Shown: piece after piece, positions 29,153 to 38,458 of the stretch
Layout: every line of letters starts with the position of its first letter
How positions within the stretch are numbered: the first letter of the stretch is position 1
Source: Gemmobacter aquatilis
GTDB lineage: Bacteria; Pseudomonadota; Alphaproteobacteria; Rhodobacterales; Rhodobacteraceae
NCBI RefSeq assembly: GCF_900110025.1
Contig: NZ_FOCE01000013.1
Location: 1-64,000, forward strand
Length of the DNA: 64,000 nucleotides
Reading direction: 5' to 3'
The notes under the pieces: generated by a model
The model's database searches: none
What the model was told of the DNA's origin: nothing
Seen by the model: the letters and a program-made list of their open reading frames with translations, nothing else
Translations under genes and position numbers: made by a program

Positions 29153-30937
29153 ATGGGGCTGCGCGCGACAGGAGAGGTGCAAGACCTTCAGCGCCGCTTC
29201 GGCACTCTGCCAGGCGCCAGCCTGCCTGCGTTTGTCGAAGACAGCTGGCTCCGCTGTCTGGACTCTCACCACATCCTGCCGGACTGCCGACGCAGGCCGA
29301 CCATCCTGACGCAATCGGAACTGCATATGGCCGTGGATCGGGAAGAAGACCTGATCCGCGCCGCCCTGCCCGAAATCGACCGGCTGTTTCACCACCTTGT
29401 GCAGGATGACTATCTGGTGTCGCTGGCGGCACCCGATGGGGTGAAGCTGGTGTTCCGCTGCGCGCCCGCGATGCTGGAGGATCTGGGCGCCGCAGGCGTG
29501 GCGCCCGGCTCGATCTGGACCGAAGAAACCGAAGGCACAAACGGCATCGGCACCGGCCTGAAACTGGGCCGCGCGCTGTCCATCGTCGGCGGCCAGCATT
29601 TCCATGTGTCTCTGAAGGCGCTGACCTGCACGGTGGCCCCGATCCGGGGCGCCGAGGGGCGGGTGGAGGGGATGGTCAACATCTCGTCACATCAGATCGA
29701 AACGCCACGCACCGCCAGCCTGTTGCGCGGCCTGGCCGAACGATCGGCACAGCGCATCGAAGCGCAGCTTTTCCGCAGGCGGCAGCGCGGGCAGCGCCTT
29801 GTCACCCTGTCGCGGCAGGCGGATTTCGCGGATCCGGCGACCATGGCCATGCTGGCGCTGGACGATCTGGGGCGGGTGGTGGCTGCGACCTCCACCGCCG
29901 CGATGCTGCTCGGGCAGGCGTATCCGCCCTTGGCAGGCGGCTGGATCGACCAGATTCTGGCGCCGGGCAGCCTGATGCGGGCCGACGACCTGCCGCCCGG
30001 TGCGGTCACCGACGGCGCCGGGGGGATATTTGCCCGATGGGAGGTGCCGGGCCATGCCCGCCCGCCAACAGCGCGTCCCCCCGCGCCGCCCCGGATGATC
30101 GCAGCCCCATCGCCCGACCCGCGCCACAGCCAGATCATGGCCCGCGCGCGGCGCCTGATCGACGCCGGGCAACCGCTTGTGATCTGTGGGGAAAGCGGCG
30201 TTGGAAAAACCCACTTCGCCCGTGCCGTGTCCGGCGCGGTGCAACAGGATGCCCGCCGCGTTGTCCTGCTCAACGGGGCAGGCGATCCCGGCCAGAACAT
30301 CGCAACGGTTCAGAGCCTGACCGGGGCGCAGGATTTCACGCTGATCCTCGATCAGGTCGAAGAACTGCCCGGCCCGGTGCAACAGGCGCTTCTGGCCTTG
30401 CTGGAGGATGACGCGGCACTGGCGCCGCAGGGCATCGCGCTGATGACCGTCGCCGCCCAACCGCTTTTGCAACTTGTCGCGGCGGGAACGCTGCGGGCCG
30501 ATCTGGCGCACCGGCTGGCCGGCACCACGCTGGAACTGCCGCCCCTGCGCAGCGCCCCGGCGCTGGGTCAGATCATCGCGGCGGTGTTTCACCGCGAGGC
30601 CGAGGCCCTGTCGCGCGACGATCTTGAGCTGGCCCCCGATGTGCTGACCCTTCTGGTCAACCACCACTGGCCCGGCAACCTGCGCGAATTGACCAAGGCC
30701 CTGCGCCATGCCGTCGTCCTTGCCGAAACACAGGTCACGGCCTGCGACCTGCCTGATGACTTGCTTGCCCAAAGCCACGGCCATGATCTGCGCGCGCGAT
30801 CCCAACAGGAAAGCGCGCGGATCGAAGCGGCGCTGCGCCACAATCGCGGCAATGTGGCCGAAACCGCCCGCTATCTCGGGATGTCCCGTGCCACGCTGTA
30901 CCGCAAGATCAAGGTGCCGCGCCCACCCAAAGGCTGA
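29153..30937 (+). CDS. AcoR-like activator with degenerate AAA+ domain (paralogue 2)
   Basis: A 594-residue regulator, start MGLRATGEV behind AAGGGGGG. It is collinear with the regulator at 14983: GAF domain with TNGIGTGLKLGRALSIVGGQHF, PAS-like middle, AAA+ with intact Walker A GESGVGKT, and Fis-type HTH NVAETARYLGMSRATLYRKI. The recognition helix SRATLYRKI is identical to paralogue 1, so both should read the same operator. The GAFTGA loop is missing, and Walker B reads LILDQVEEL with Gln for the catalytic Glu. Sigma-54-independent action is expected. Confidence 0.85.
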   Translation: MGLRATGEVQDLQRRFGTLPGASLPAFVEDSWLRCLDSHHILPDCRRRPTILTQSELHMAVDREEDLIRAALPEIDRLFHHLVQDDYLVSLAAPDGVKLVFRCAPAMLEDLGAAGVAPGSIWTEETEGTNGIGTGLKLGRALSIVGGQHFHVSLKALTCTVAPIRGAEGRVEGMVNISSHQIETPRTASLLRGLAERSAQRIEAQLFRRRQRGQRLVTLSRQADFADPATMAMLALDDLGRVVAATSTAAMLLGQAYPPLAGGWIDQILAPGSLMRADDLPPGAVTDGAGGIFARWEVPGHARPPTARPPAPPRMIAAPSPDPRHSQIMARARRLIDAGQPLVICGESGVGKTHFARAVSGAVQQDARRVVLLNGAGDPGQNIATVQSLTGAQDFTLILDQVEELPGPVQQALLALLEDDAALAPQGIALMTVAAQPLLQLVAAGTLRADLAHRLAGTTLELPPLRSAPALGQIIAAVFHREAEALSRDDLELAPDVLTLLVNHHWPGNLRELTKALRHAVVLAETQVTACDLPDDLLAQSHGHDLRARSQQESARIEAALRHNRGNVAETARYLGMSRATLYRKIKVPRPPKG

Positions 30938-30952
30938 GGCGCGGCCCCCGGC

Positions 30953-31933
30953 TTATCCCGCCTTGCGCCGCATGTAGAACGCAGCGGCGATGACGATCAC
31001 CACGCCCTTGATGATGATCTGCATCTGGATCGGCAGGCCCAGCTGCAACACCGCGTTGAACACCACGATCAGGATCGCCGCCCCCACCAGACCCCCGGCA
31101 ATGGTGCCCCGGCCGCCCGACAGCGCAACCCCGCCCATCACCGCCGCCACGATCGAGTCAATCTCGAACCCGCGGCCCACCCAGTTGTCCACGATGCCCA
31201 CGAAGCCCGACAGGATCAGCCCGGCCAGCGCCGCCAGCACGCCCGAGATGACATAGCACAGGATCGTCACCCCATCGGCCGGGATGCCCAGCAGCCGCGC
31301 CGTCACCGGATTGCCGCCGGTGATATAGACCTTGCGCCCGAAGGTGCTTTTGGCCAGCAGCACCGAAAAGATCACCGCCAGCACCGCCGTGATGATCAGG
31401 TTATAGGGCACGCCATAGATCGCCCCCGACCCGAGGATGCGAAACACCGGCGGCACATTGCCCGAGGGCGCCCCCTGCGTCCAGGCCGACCGCATCCCCT
31501 GCAGCACGATCATCGTCGCCAGCGTGGCCAGAAAGGGCGAGACATTGCGCTTCGCCACCAGCAGCCCGTTCACCAGCCCGGTGCCCAGACCGATCGCCAG
31601 CGCCAGCGCGAAGATGACCGGCGCATCTCCGTCCTGCCCGCTGAAGCTGGTGGCCACAACCGCCGCCGTCGCCATGACCGAGGCGACCGAAAGATCCAGC
31701 CCACGCACCAGAATGACGAACACCTGCCCGATCACCACCATGCCCAGCGGCGCCGCCTGCAACAACATGTTCGACACATTGCCGCCGCTCAGAAAAGACG
31801 GCGAGATCGCCGCCGACAGGACGATCATCACCAGCAGCGACAGATGCAACGCATAGCGCTGCAGCCAGGCCCGGGTGGCCTCGGCCCCGGATGCCATGCC
31901 GGACAGATTGGGTTCAACCGCGTGTGACATCAA
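30953..31933 (-). CDS. ABC sugar-type transporter permease (RbsC-like) 2
   Basis: A 326-residue permease with about eight to ten hydrophobic segments and the BPD_transp_2 family signature (VRGLDLSVASVMATAAVVAT, NGLLVAKRNVSPFLATLATM, GRKVYITGGNPVTARLLGI). It overlaps the next permease gene by 4 bp. With it, it forms the membrane channel of a heterodimeric carbohydrate-class importer. The operon's operator suggests the solute is the island's substrate rather than a sugar (inference). Confidence 0.92.
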   Translation of the reverse strand: MMSHAVEPNLSGMASGAEATRAWLQRYALHLSLLVMIVLSAAISPSFLSGGNVSNMLLQAAPLGMVVIGQVFVILVRGLDLSVASVMATAAVVATSFSGQDGDAPVIFALALAIGLGTGLVNGLLVAKRNVSPFLATLATMIVLQGMRSAWTQGAPSGNVPPVFRILGSGAIYGVPYNLIITAVLAVIFSVLLAKSTFGRKVYITGGNPVTARLLGIPADGVTILCYVISGVLAALAGLILSGFVGIVDNWVGRGFEIDSIVAAVMGGVALSGGRGTIAGGLVGAAILIVVFNAVLQLGLPIQMQIIIKGVVIVIAAAFYMRRKAG

Positions 31934-32907
31934 AGCTTCCTCTTCTTCTCGACATAGACCGACACGGCGATGATCACGATCAGCCCTTGCACGATCAGCT
32001 GGTAATGAGACGAAATATCCATGTAGTTCAGGACGTTGTTCAGAAGGGAGACAAGATAGACCCCCAGCAGCGTGCCGATCACGCCGCCGCGCCCCCCGGC
32101 CAGCAGGGTGCCCCCCACCACAACCGGGGTGATCGAGGTCAGGGTGAAATTGGCGCCGGTATAGGGCTGCCCCACCCCAAAGCGCGACACGAGGAAGATC
32201 GCCGTCAGCGCCGCCATGAAGCCGGAAAAGGCATAGACGAACAGCAGCACCTTCGCCCGCGGCAAGCCCATCAACTGCGCCCCCACCGCATCGTCGCCAA
32301 TCGCATAGACATAGCGCCCGAAGCGGGCATAGCGCAGGAAGAAAGCCGTGCCCAGAAACAGTGCCACGGTGATCACCGCGCCCACCGGCAGCCCCAGAAA
32401 GCGGCCATAGGCCAGCACGTCAAAGCCCAGCGGCATCTTGCCTGCGGGGCCCATGGTATACAGCAGCGTCACCCCCTGCAGGGCCGCCCCCATGCCCAGC
32501 GTCACGATCAGCGGATGCACCTTCAGCCAGATCACCGCCGCCGCGTTCAGCAGTCCGACACAGATCCCCAGCGCCAGCACGATCATGATCGCCGGAAAGA
32601 CCATCGCTGGATCGCCGTTGGTGATCCCCGACAGCAGCACGCTGGCAAGGCTGATCAACGAGCCGACCGACAGATCGATGCCGCCCGTCAGGACCGTCAA
32701 CGTCTGGCCAAGGCTGACGATGGCCAGTGTCACCGATTGCTCCAGAATATTCATGATGTTGTTCACCGAGGCGAACCGATCCGAAACCAGCACCCCCACG
32801 ATGGCCAACACCACCAGCAGGCCGACCACGATGATCTGGCTGCCGTTGCGTCGCAGAAATTCGCTTTGCGCGCGTGTCCTGATGACTGTCATGCCGCCCT
32901 CCCTCAA
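31930..32907 (-). CDS. ABC sugar-type transporter permease (RbsC-like) 1
   Basis: A 325-residue BPD_transp_2 permease: TVLTGGIDLSVGSLISLASVLLSG in two parts, LGMGAALQGVTLLYTMGPAG and YVYAIGDDAVGAQLMGLP. It is codirectional with the ATPase upstream (4-bp overlap) and the second permease downstream. It acts in the inner membrane. Confidence 0.92.
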   Translation of the reverse strand: MREGGMTVIRTRAQSEFLRRNGSQIIVVGLLVVLAIVGVLVSDRFASVNNIMNILEQSVTLAIVSLGQTLTVLTGGIDLSVGSLISLASVLLSGITNGDPAMVFPAIMIVLALGICVGLLNAAAVIWLKVHPLIVTLGMGAALQGVTLLYTMGPAGKMPLGFDVLAYGRFLGLPVGAVITVALFLGTAFFLRYARFGRYVYAIGDDAVGAQLMGLPRAKVLLFVYAFSGFMAALTAIFLVSRFGVGQPYTGANFTLTSITPVVVGGTLLAGGRGGVIGTLLGVYLVSLLNNVLNYMDISSHYQLIVQGLIVIIAVSVYVEKKRKL

Positions 32908-34394
32908 GCCGCGATCTTCTGGGTGGCAACCTGCATGATCCGCTCTTCGCTGATCTGGTCGCCGCTAAGTTCTCCGCCAATCATCCCCTCGCGCATGACC
33001 ACCACCCGGTCCGCCATGCCGATCACCTCGGGCAGTTCCGAGCTGATCATCAGCACGGCGATGCCCTTGGCCGCCATCTCGCGCATGATCCGATAGATCT
33101 CGGCCTTGGCGCCGACATCGACGCCCCGTGTCGGCTCGTCCAGGATCAGCACCTTGCGGCAGGTCCGCGCCCAGCGCGACACCAGCACTTTCTGCTGATT
33201 GCCGCCCGACATGGTGACGACGGGGTTCTGCGGGCCCCGGCAGGCGATCTGATAGGCCGTGATTTCAGCCCGCGCGATGGCATCCTCCTGCCGCCGGTCC
33301 ACAAGGCCCCAGCGGCTGACCGCATCCAGATCGGCGGCGGTGATGTTGCTGGCAACATCCAGCAGCATGGCCAGCCCCTGCCCCTTGCGGTCTTCGGTCA
33401 GCAGCCCGATGCCCTGCGCGATGGCTTTGGCCGGGGTCATCTTGCGGAACGTCTGCCCGCCGATCACCACCTCGCCCTCCGTCATCTCCAGCCCGCCAAA
33501 GATCGCCAGCGCCAGTTCGGTCCGCCCCGATCCCACCATGCCCGCCAGCGCCGTCACCTCGCCCGCGCGCAGGCTGATCGACGCACCGCGCACCCGACCC
33601 GCAGCCACGACGCCCCGCGCTTCCAGCACCACCGCGCCAATCGTGGCAGGATCGGCCTTGGGCGGGAAAAGTTCCTGCATGTCGCGCCCGACCATCAACG
33701 ACACCAGCCGGTCCCGGTCCACCTCGGCGGTGGGGTGGCTGGCCACGAACTGCCCGTCTTTCAACACGGTCACGCGGTCGCAGATTTCAAAGATTTCTTC
33801 CAGCCGGTGCGAGATGTAGATGATCCCCACCCCATCGGCCCGCAGCGCCTGCAGCCGCTGGAACAGCAGCTCCACCTCTTTGCCAGAGATCACCGCCGTC
33901 GGTTCATCCAGGATCAGCAGCTTGACCTTGTGGACCATCGCCTTGGCGATTTCGACCATCTGCTGATCGGCCACGCTCAGCTCCACCACACGGCGATCCG
34001 GGTCGATATCGACGCCCAGCCGGTGCAGCAGTTCCACCGCATCCTTGCGCGTCTGGCGATGATCAACCAGCCCGAAAGCCCCGCGCCGCTCGTGCCCGAT
34101 GAAGATGTTCTCGGCCACCGTCATATGCGGGAACAGGACGAATTCCTGATAGATCACATGGATGCCCGCAGCCTTGGCCGCGCCCGGCGTGGCCCAATGG
34201 GCAATCTCGCCATCAAATTCGATCTGGCCCTCGTCCGGCTGATAAACCCCGGCGATGATCTTGGTCAGCGTCGATTTTCCGGCACCGTTCTCGCCCACCA
34301 GCGCATGGATCTCCCCGGCCCGCACATCCAGTTGCATGCCCGACAGCGCCTTCACGCCCGGAAACGATTTCGAGACATTTGATAAAGTCAGCAT
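32904..34394 (-). CDS. Sugar-type ABC transporter ATP-binding protein (double ABC, RbsA/MglA-like)
   Basis: A 496-residue protein with two tandem ABC domains. Domain 1 has Walker A GENGAGKSTL (about 35-44), ELSVADQQMVEIAKAM as a divergent signature, and LLILDEPTAVI. Domain 2 has GMVGSGRTEL, a degenerate P-loop as in RbsA, then TMSGGNQQKVLVSRWA and LILDEPTRGVDVG. This asymmetry is normal for the family. It powers the two permeases. Confidence 0.93.
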   Translation of the reverse strand: MLTLSNVSKSFPGVKALSGMQLDVRAGEIHALVGENGAGKSTLTKIIAGVYQPDEGQIEFDGEIAHWATPGAAKAAGIHVIYQEFVLFPHMTVAENIFIGHERRGAFGLVDHRQTRKDAVELLHRLGVDIDPDRRVVELSVADQQMVEIAKAMVHKVKLLILDEPTAVISGKEVELLFQRLQALRADGVGIIYISHRLEEIFEICDRVTVLKDGQFVASHPTAEVDRDRLVSLMVGRDMQELFPPKADPATIGAVVLEARGVVAAGRVRGASISLRAGEVTALAGMVGSGRTELALAIFGGLEMTEGEVVIGGQTFRKMTPAKAIAQGIGLLTEDRKGQGLAMLLDVASNITAADLDAVSRWGLVDRRQEDAIARAEITAYQIACRGPQNPVVTMSGGNQQKVLVSRWARTCRKVLILDEPTRGVDVGAKAEIYRIMREMAAKGIAVLMISSELPEVIGMADRVVVMREGMIGGELSGDQISEERIMQVATQKIAA

Positions 34395-34457
34395 TTTTCC
34401 CTCCCCGAAAACAAGCCGGGGCCCTGCGCAGGCCCCGGCGTCCGGTGTGCCGCCGGA

Positions 34458-35594
34458 TTATTGCGGGTAGTCGATCGAGAAGGTGGTCGGGTCGTAATCC
34501 GGCCCCATCCCCCCCGTCACCAGCAGATCGGCCGGGCCATTCGCAATGACCATCTCGTCAATGCGCAGCCTGGTGTCGATCGACGGCGTGGTGTCGCCCT
34601 CGGTCACGGCGATCTGGCTGTTGATCTCGCTGATGCAGGGCACCTGCGCCCCTTCCAGAACCTTCAGCGCGGTCTTGATCGACTCGCCCGCCATCGCCGG
34701 CGGATAGCCCACTTCCAGCAGCGGCACCTTGTGTTTCAGCGCCAGTTGCATCGGCCCGTTCACATCGGCCGTGGTATGGGGCGGAATGGTGCCATCGGCC
34801 CAACCCGCCTCGACAAAGGCTTCGATGGACCCGGGGGTCATCAATCCATGCGCCGACCAGACGGCATCAATGTCCTGACCATATTTCTGGATCATCGACT
34901 GCATGACCTGCTTGGCCTTCACCGGGCTCCAGTCGCCATAGACCGTTTCGACGATCTTGATGTCGGGATACTGGTTGAACACCTGCATGGCGGTTTTCAT
35001 GCGGATTTCCGACGGGCTGGAGCCAGCCTGCCCGCCCATCATCACCACATTGCCCTTGCCGCCCAGCTTTTCCACAATCCACTGCGCGAACAACCGGCCC
35101 GAGATCGCATCCGACGCGGTGACGAAGGTCACGAAGTTGTCGGATTCAATGCGGCGGTCCACCATGACAACCGGGATGCCGGATTCCATCACGCGGGTCA
35201 CCGCCGGGTCCAGCGCCTGTGCGGTATTGGCCGACACGATCAGCAGATCGACGCCGCGCGACACCAGATCCTGAATGTCGGCCACCTGCTTGCTGTCGTC
35301 ATGGCCCGCGTCGGTGATGATCAGCTTGGCGATCCGATCCTTGTTTTCGGCGGCGGCCTTCATCATCGAATGCACCGCGACCACCCGCCAGCTGTCGCCC
35401 AGACCGGCATTGGAAAAGCCGATCGTATAGGGGCCATCCTTCTTGTATTGCGAGGTGTCCTTGAAACAGACATCCTGCGCCGGGTTGAACAGGAAGGTGC
35501 GCGGCGCGCCGGTATAGGTATTGTCGGCCAGCGCCCCCGTCGCAACGGTGCACAGCAGAACAGGCGCGGCGAACCGCGTGAACAGGTTTTTCAT
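34458..35594 (-). CDS. Periplasmic sugar-type substrate-binding protein
   Basis: A 378-residue peripla_BP_4 protein with a Sec signal (MKNLFTRFAAPVLLCTVATGALA). The mature part has YTIGFSNAGLGDSWRVVAVHSM, DAGHDDSKQVADIQDLVSRGVDLLIVS in two halves, and PVVMVDRRIESDN. Two Cys occur in the mature chain. It leads the importer operon; the promoter region carries the island operator at 35792-35807. The solute cannot be read from sequence. Confidence 0.9.
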   Translation of the reverse strand: MKNLFTRFAAPVLLCTVATGALADNTYTGAPRTFLFNPAQDVCFKDTSQYKKDGPYTIGFSNAGLGDSWRVVAVHSMMKAAAENKDRIAKLIITDAGHDDSKQVADIQDLVSRGVDLLIVSANTAQALDPAVTRVMESGIPVVMVDRRIESDNFVTFVTASDAISGRLFAQWIVEKLGGKGNVVMMGGQAGSSPSEIRMKTAMQVFNQYPDIKIVETVYGDWSPVKAKQVMQSMIQKYGQDIDAVWSAHGLMTPGSIEAFVEAGWADGTIPPHTTADVNGPMQLALKHKVPLLEVGYPPAMAGESIKTALKVLEGAQVPCISEINSQIAVTEGDTTPSIDTRLRIDEMVIANGPADLLVTGGMGPDYDPTTFSIDYPQ

Positions 35595-35997
35595 CTTTCC
35601 TCCAACTGTTTCAAACGCTGGATGTGAAGATCCTCCTTCTTCACCCAGCGCGATCTGTTTCCCCAGGTCGGGCAACGCCCAAGGTTTGCTCGATCCGAAG
35701 CGCCCCAGCCAAACGGACCACGTTCCGCCTGAACTCTGTGCTGACTCCGGATTGCCTCTTTTGGATAGGGCTTCGTCTGCCGTCGGGAAACTGTCTCTTG
35801 TGCGACATGCCCTGCGGCACGGACCGGCGCAAATGACCCGGCCTGACAAGCGGGCTCAGAATGGATGGCAAGGCTCTGCAGATTGCACCCAATCGACCCA
35901 TTTGCTCGGACAGGCCGTAAACAGCATGCGTGGTTGCGCAATCAGGTGCCAAAGCCGCCACCAAGCTTGAAATCAGCTGGTGGGACTTGGCGCGGTG
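35595..35997. other. Intergenic with island operator, otherwise empty
   Basis: A 400-bp gap between the enol-lactonase gene and the binding-protein gene, both leftward. It holds the operator at 35792-35807; 200 bp separate it from the start codon. Nothing else was recognised. Confidence 0.5.
35792..35807. promoter_or_regulatory. Island operator TGTC-N8-GACA
   Basis: TGTCTCTTGTGCGACA, preceded by AAC, is identical in its core to the copy at 27684-27699, placing the ABC importer in the same regulon. Confidence 0.65.
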
Positions 35998-36798
35998 TTA
36001 CTGGGGGCGCCCGGCCCCGGCGGGCAAGGCAAGGCGCAAGATCGCCAGATAGCCTACCGGGTCTTCGATACAAGGCAGATGCCCGACCCCGGGCAGGCAG
36101 GTCAGCACCGCCTGTGGAATCATACCCGCTGTGGCCTGCACCAGCGCCGGGGGCGTGGCCCCGTCTTCGGCACCGGCAATCAGGTGGACCGGCATCTGCA
36201 GTTCCCGGCAGCGCGCGGTCAGATCGGTAACCGACAGCGCATCGCAACAGCCCAGATAGCAGGTCAGATCGCAGCGCGACAGCATGGCCCGCCAGCCCGC
36301 CAGCGCCCCCGGATGTGCTGCCCGCCAGGCCGTGGAAAACCAGCGCTCCAGAACTGCATCCGCCATCAGGGCGATACCGCCCTGTTCTAGCGCCGCGATC
36401 CGGTCTTGCCACATCGCGACCGTGCCGATGCGTGCCGCAGTATTCGACAGCACCAGACGCCGCACCCGCCTAGGATGGTTCAGCGCCAATGACAGCGCAA
36501 TCTGCCCGCCGATCGACAGGCCCAACACATCGGCCGCCGCCACGTCATAACCGTCCAACACCGCCCGCGCATGGGCCTCCAGTGCTTCGATCCGGTAAGG
36601 GCGTGGCGCGGTTTCCGACAAGCCATGTCCCGGCTTGTCAAAACGGATCACCCGGAAATCCTGCGACAGACCGGGCATCACCGCATCCCACATCCGCAGA
36701 TCGGTTCCCAGCGAGTTGATCAGAAGCAGCGGCGGCGCTGTGGCCGGGCCATCCGCGCGGCTATGAAGCCAGATGCCGTTTGATCGGATCATGCGCAT
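35998..36798 (-). CDS. pcaD: Alpha/beta hydrolase, 3-oxoadipate enol-lactonase-like
   Basis: A 266-residue hydrolase, start MRMIRSNGIW behind AAAGGGGAC. Triad: nucleophile Ser in LGLSIGGQIAL, Asp near HLIAGAEDGATPP and His in PGVGHLPCIEDP. LLLINSLGTDLRMWDAVMP at the oxyanion region and RFDKPGHGLSE match PcaD. It should open 3-oxoadipate enol-lactone, consistent with the cycloisomerase and dioxygenase nearby. It is divergent from the LysR gene and shares the palindromic operator at 36871-36894. Confidence 0.85.
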   Translation of the reverse strand: MRMIRSNGIWLHSRADGPATAPPLLLINSLGTDLRMWDAVMPGLSQDFRVIRFDKPGHGLSETAPRPYRIEALEAHARAVLDGYDVAAADVLGLSIGGQIALSLALNHPRRVRRLVLSNTAARIGTVAMWQDRIAALEQGGIALMADAVLERWFSTAWRAAHPGALAGWRAMLSRCDLTCYLGCCDALSVTDLTARCRELQMPVHLIAGAEDGATPPALVQATAGMIPQAVLTCLPGVGHLPCIEDPVGYLAILRLALPAGAGRPQ

Positions 36799-36870
36799 GT
36801 CAGTCCCCTTTGCCGTGCTGCGGCACAAAACCGCGACACAGCCACGCTGGCAATGCACGCGGCCATGTGA

Positions 36871-36894
36871 TGCAATACCTGAAAGGTATCGCAG
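36871..36894. promoter_or_regulatory. LysR-type operator ATACCT-N3-AGGTAT
   Basis: ATACCTGAAAGGTAT (36875-36889) is a perfect inverted repeat in the 142-bp divergent region between pcaD-like and LysR genes. TGCAATACCTGAAAGGT recurs at 40728-40744 upstream of the dioxygenase, so one regulator probably controls both. Confidence 0.65.
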
Positions 36895-36940
36895 CCTGAT
36901 ATATCAGACCCGAAACAGTCGTTTCCGGGGAGGGAACGGG

Positions 36941-37833
36941 ATGGAGTTCAAGCGCCTGAAATACTTTCTGGCCGTCGCCGAAGAACTGCACCTCGGTCGC
37001 GCCGCCACCCGGCTGGACATGGCGCAGCCGCCGTTGTCGCGGCAGATCGCCGCGTTGGAGGCCGATCTCGGCGTGCAGCTTTTCGACCGCAGCCGCAGCC
37101 AGATTCGGCTGACGCAAGCCGGATTGGTGTTGCAGGATCACGCGCGGCAAATCCTGTCGCGTCTGGATGCCGCCTACCGCGAAACCCGGCTGGGGGGCAC
37201 CGGCGGCGGGGGGCGCTTGCGGATCGCTTTTGTCGGCTCGGCCTCGCACGGGGTGCTGCCGACGCTGATCAAGTCCTACCGTTCGTTCTACCCGAATGTG
37301 GAACTGGCGCTGTCGGCGATGAACAATGCCGAACTGTCGCACGCGCTGATTGCCCGCGACATTGACGTGGCGGTGGCCCGCCCCGCCCTGAACGATGACG
37401 AATTCCGCCGCGAATTGCTGTGCCGGGAAAAGCTGATCCTGGCCCTGCCCGATAATTCGCATCTGGCCAGCTGCCCGAGATCCGCTTTGCCGATCTGGCC
37501 GATCAGGAGTTTGTCCTTTACCCACGCCGACCCCGCCCCGGCTATGCCGATCTGGTGCTGGAGATTTGCGCGCGTGAAGGCTTCAAACCGGCCAAGCTGG
37601 AACTGACGCAGGATTTTCAAAGCGCGATCTCGCTGGTGTCGGTGGGCGTGGGCCTGTCGGTGGTGCCGGAATCGGTGTCCAGCACACAGCGGCCGGGCGT
37701 AGTTTACCGGCCCTATCTCGGCGACAATCCCGGCACGGCGCTGACCGTCCACGCCCGGCTGGACAATCGCGCGCCACAGGTGATGAACTTTCTGGAGATC
37801 ACCCGGAAATTCGCCCGCAAAGCCCCGACCTAG
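36941..37833 (+). pseudogene. LysR-type regulator (CatR/CbnR-like), frameshifted
   Basis: Starts MEFKRLKYFLAVAEELHLGR with a complete winged HTH (AATRLDMAQPPLSRQIAALE). The effector domain runs to about 37470 (LILALPDNSHLA), then the frame changes. LPEIRFADLADQEFVLYP continues in another frame to a TAG at 37831. The total length of 893 bp is one short of a 297-residue LysR, so a single base is missing near 37470-37476. It is either a recent pseudogene or a sequence error. The natural targets would be the ATACCT-N3-AGGTAT sites. Confidence 0.85.
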
Positions 37834-37842
37834 GCCTTTGGG

Positions 37843-38456
37843 CTAGGTCGGGCGCGGATCGTCGCGGAAGGTCGTGGCCTGCACCGAGGGCCGCGCGGTG
37901 AACGCCGCGTGCCTCGCCGCCAGACGCGGGCGACCACTGCGCCATACCTCTGCCTCAAAGCGGAAATCCAGATAGCACAGCGCGACACCGATGCTCAGAT
38001 GCCCGATGTCGAAGGCGCGTGCTTCTATCGCGGGCACATGGCGCTCCAGCCAGTCGGCCACGCGGTTCATCTTGGTGCGATAGACCGCGATCATGTCCTC
38101 CGACCGCAGCGCAGCGGGCCGCAACCGCGCCTCGACCAGCCAGGGCAGGGCCACATCTAACAGGCCGGTGCCCAAAGCCTCGTCCCGCTCGGAAGCCAGA
38201 TCTTCGGGGAACAGGCAGGGCCGGCCCGATCGGCCCAGCGGCAGATCACATGGCTGTCGAACAGCACGCTGCCATCTTCCAGCTCCAGCGTCGGGATCTT
38301 GGACAGCGGGTTCAGCGCCATCAACCCAGGATGGGGGATCAGCGGATCGGCATGAGTGCGGACAGTTTCGACCTGCCCGGCCAGGCCCTTTTCATGCAGG
38401 GCGACCATTACCTTGCGCACATAGGGCGAGCGAGGCGACCAATGCAGCAGCGGCAT
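37843..38456 (-). pseudogene. Glutathione S-transferase family protein, frameshifted
   Basis: N-terminal thioredoxin-fold part starts MPLLHWSPRSPYVRKVMVAL and includes NPLSKIPTLELEDGSVLFDS. Just after SHVICRWAD the frame shifts near 38215; LFPEDLASERDEALGTGLLD continues in the second frame through the helical C-domain. The 614-bp span is one base short of a 204-residue GST. Maleylacetate or chlorocatechol pathway clusters often carry such a GST. The frameshift may be real or a sequencing slip in a GC-rich run. Confidence 0.8.
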
Positions 38457-38458
38457 GT

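Noticed and set aside
31891-33096. A 401-codon plus-strand frame opposite the importer genes
   Set aside because: Antisense shadow, dominated by His, Gln, Arg and Asp.
36941-38456. Programmed frameshifting in the LysR and GST genes
   Set aside because: No slippery heptamer or downstream pseudoknot is seen, and both families are normally single-frame; a one-base deletion explains both.
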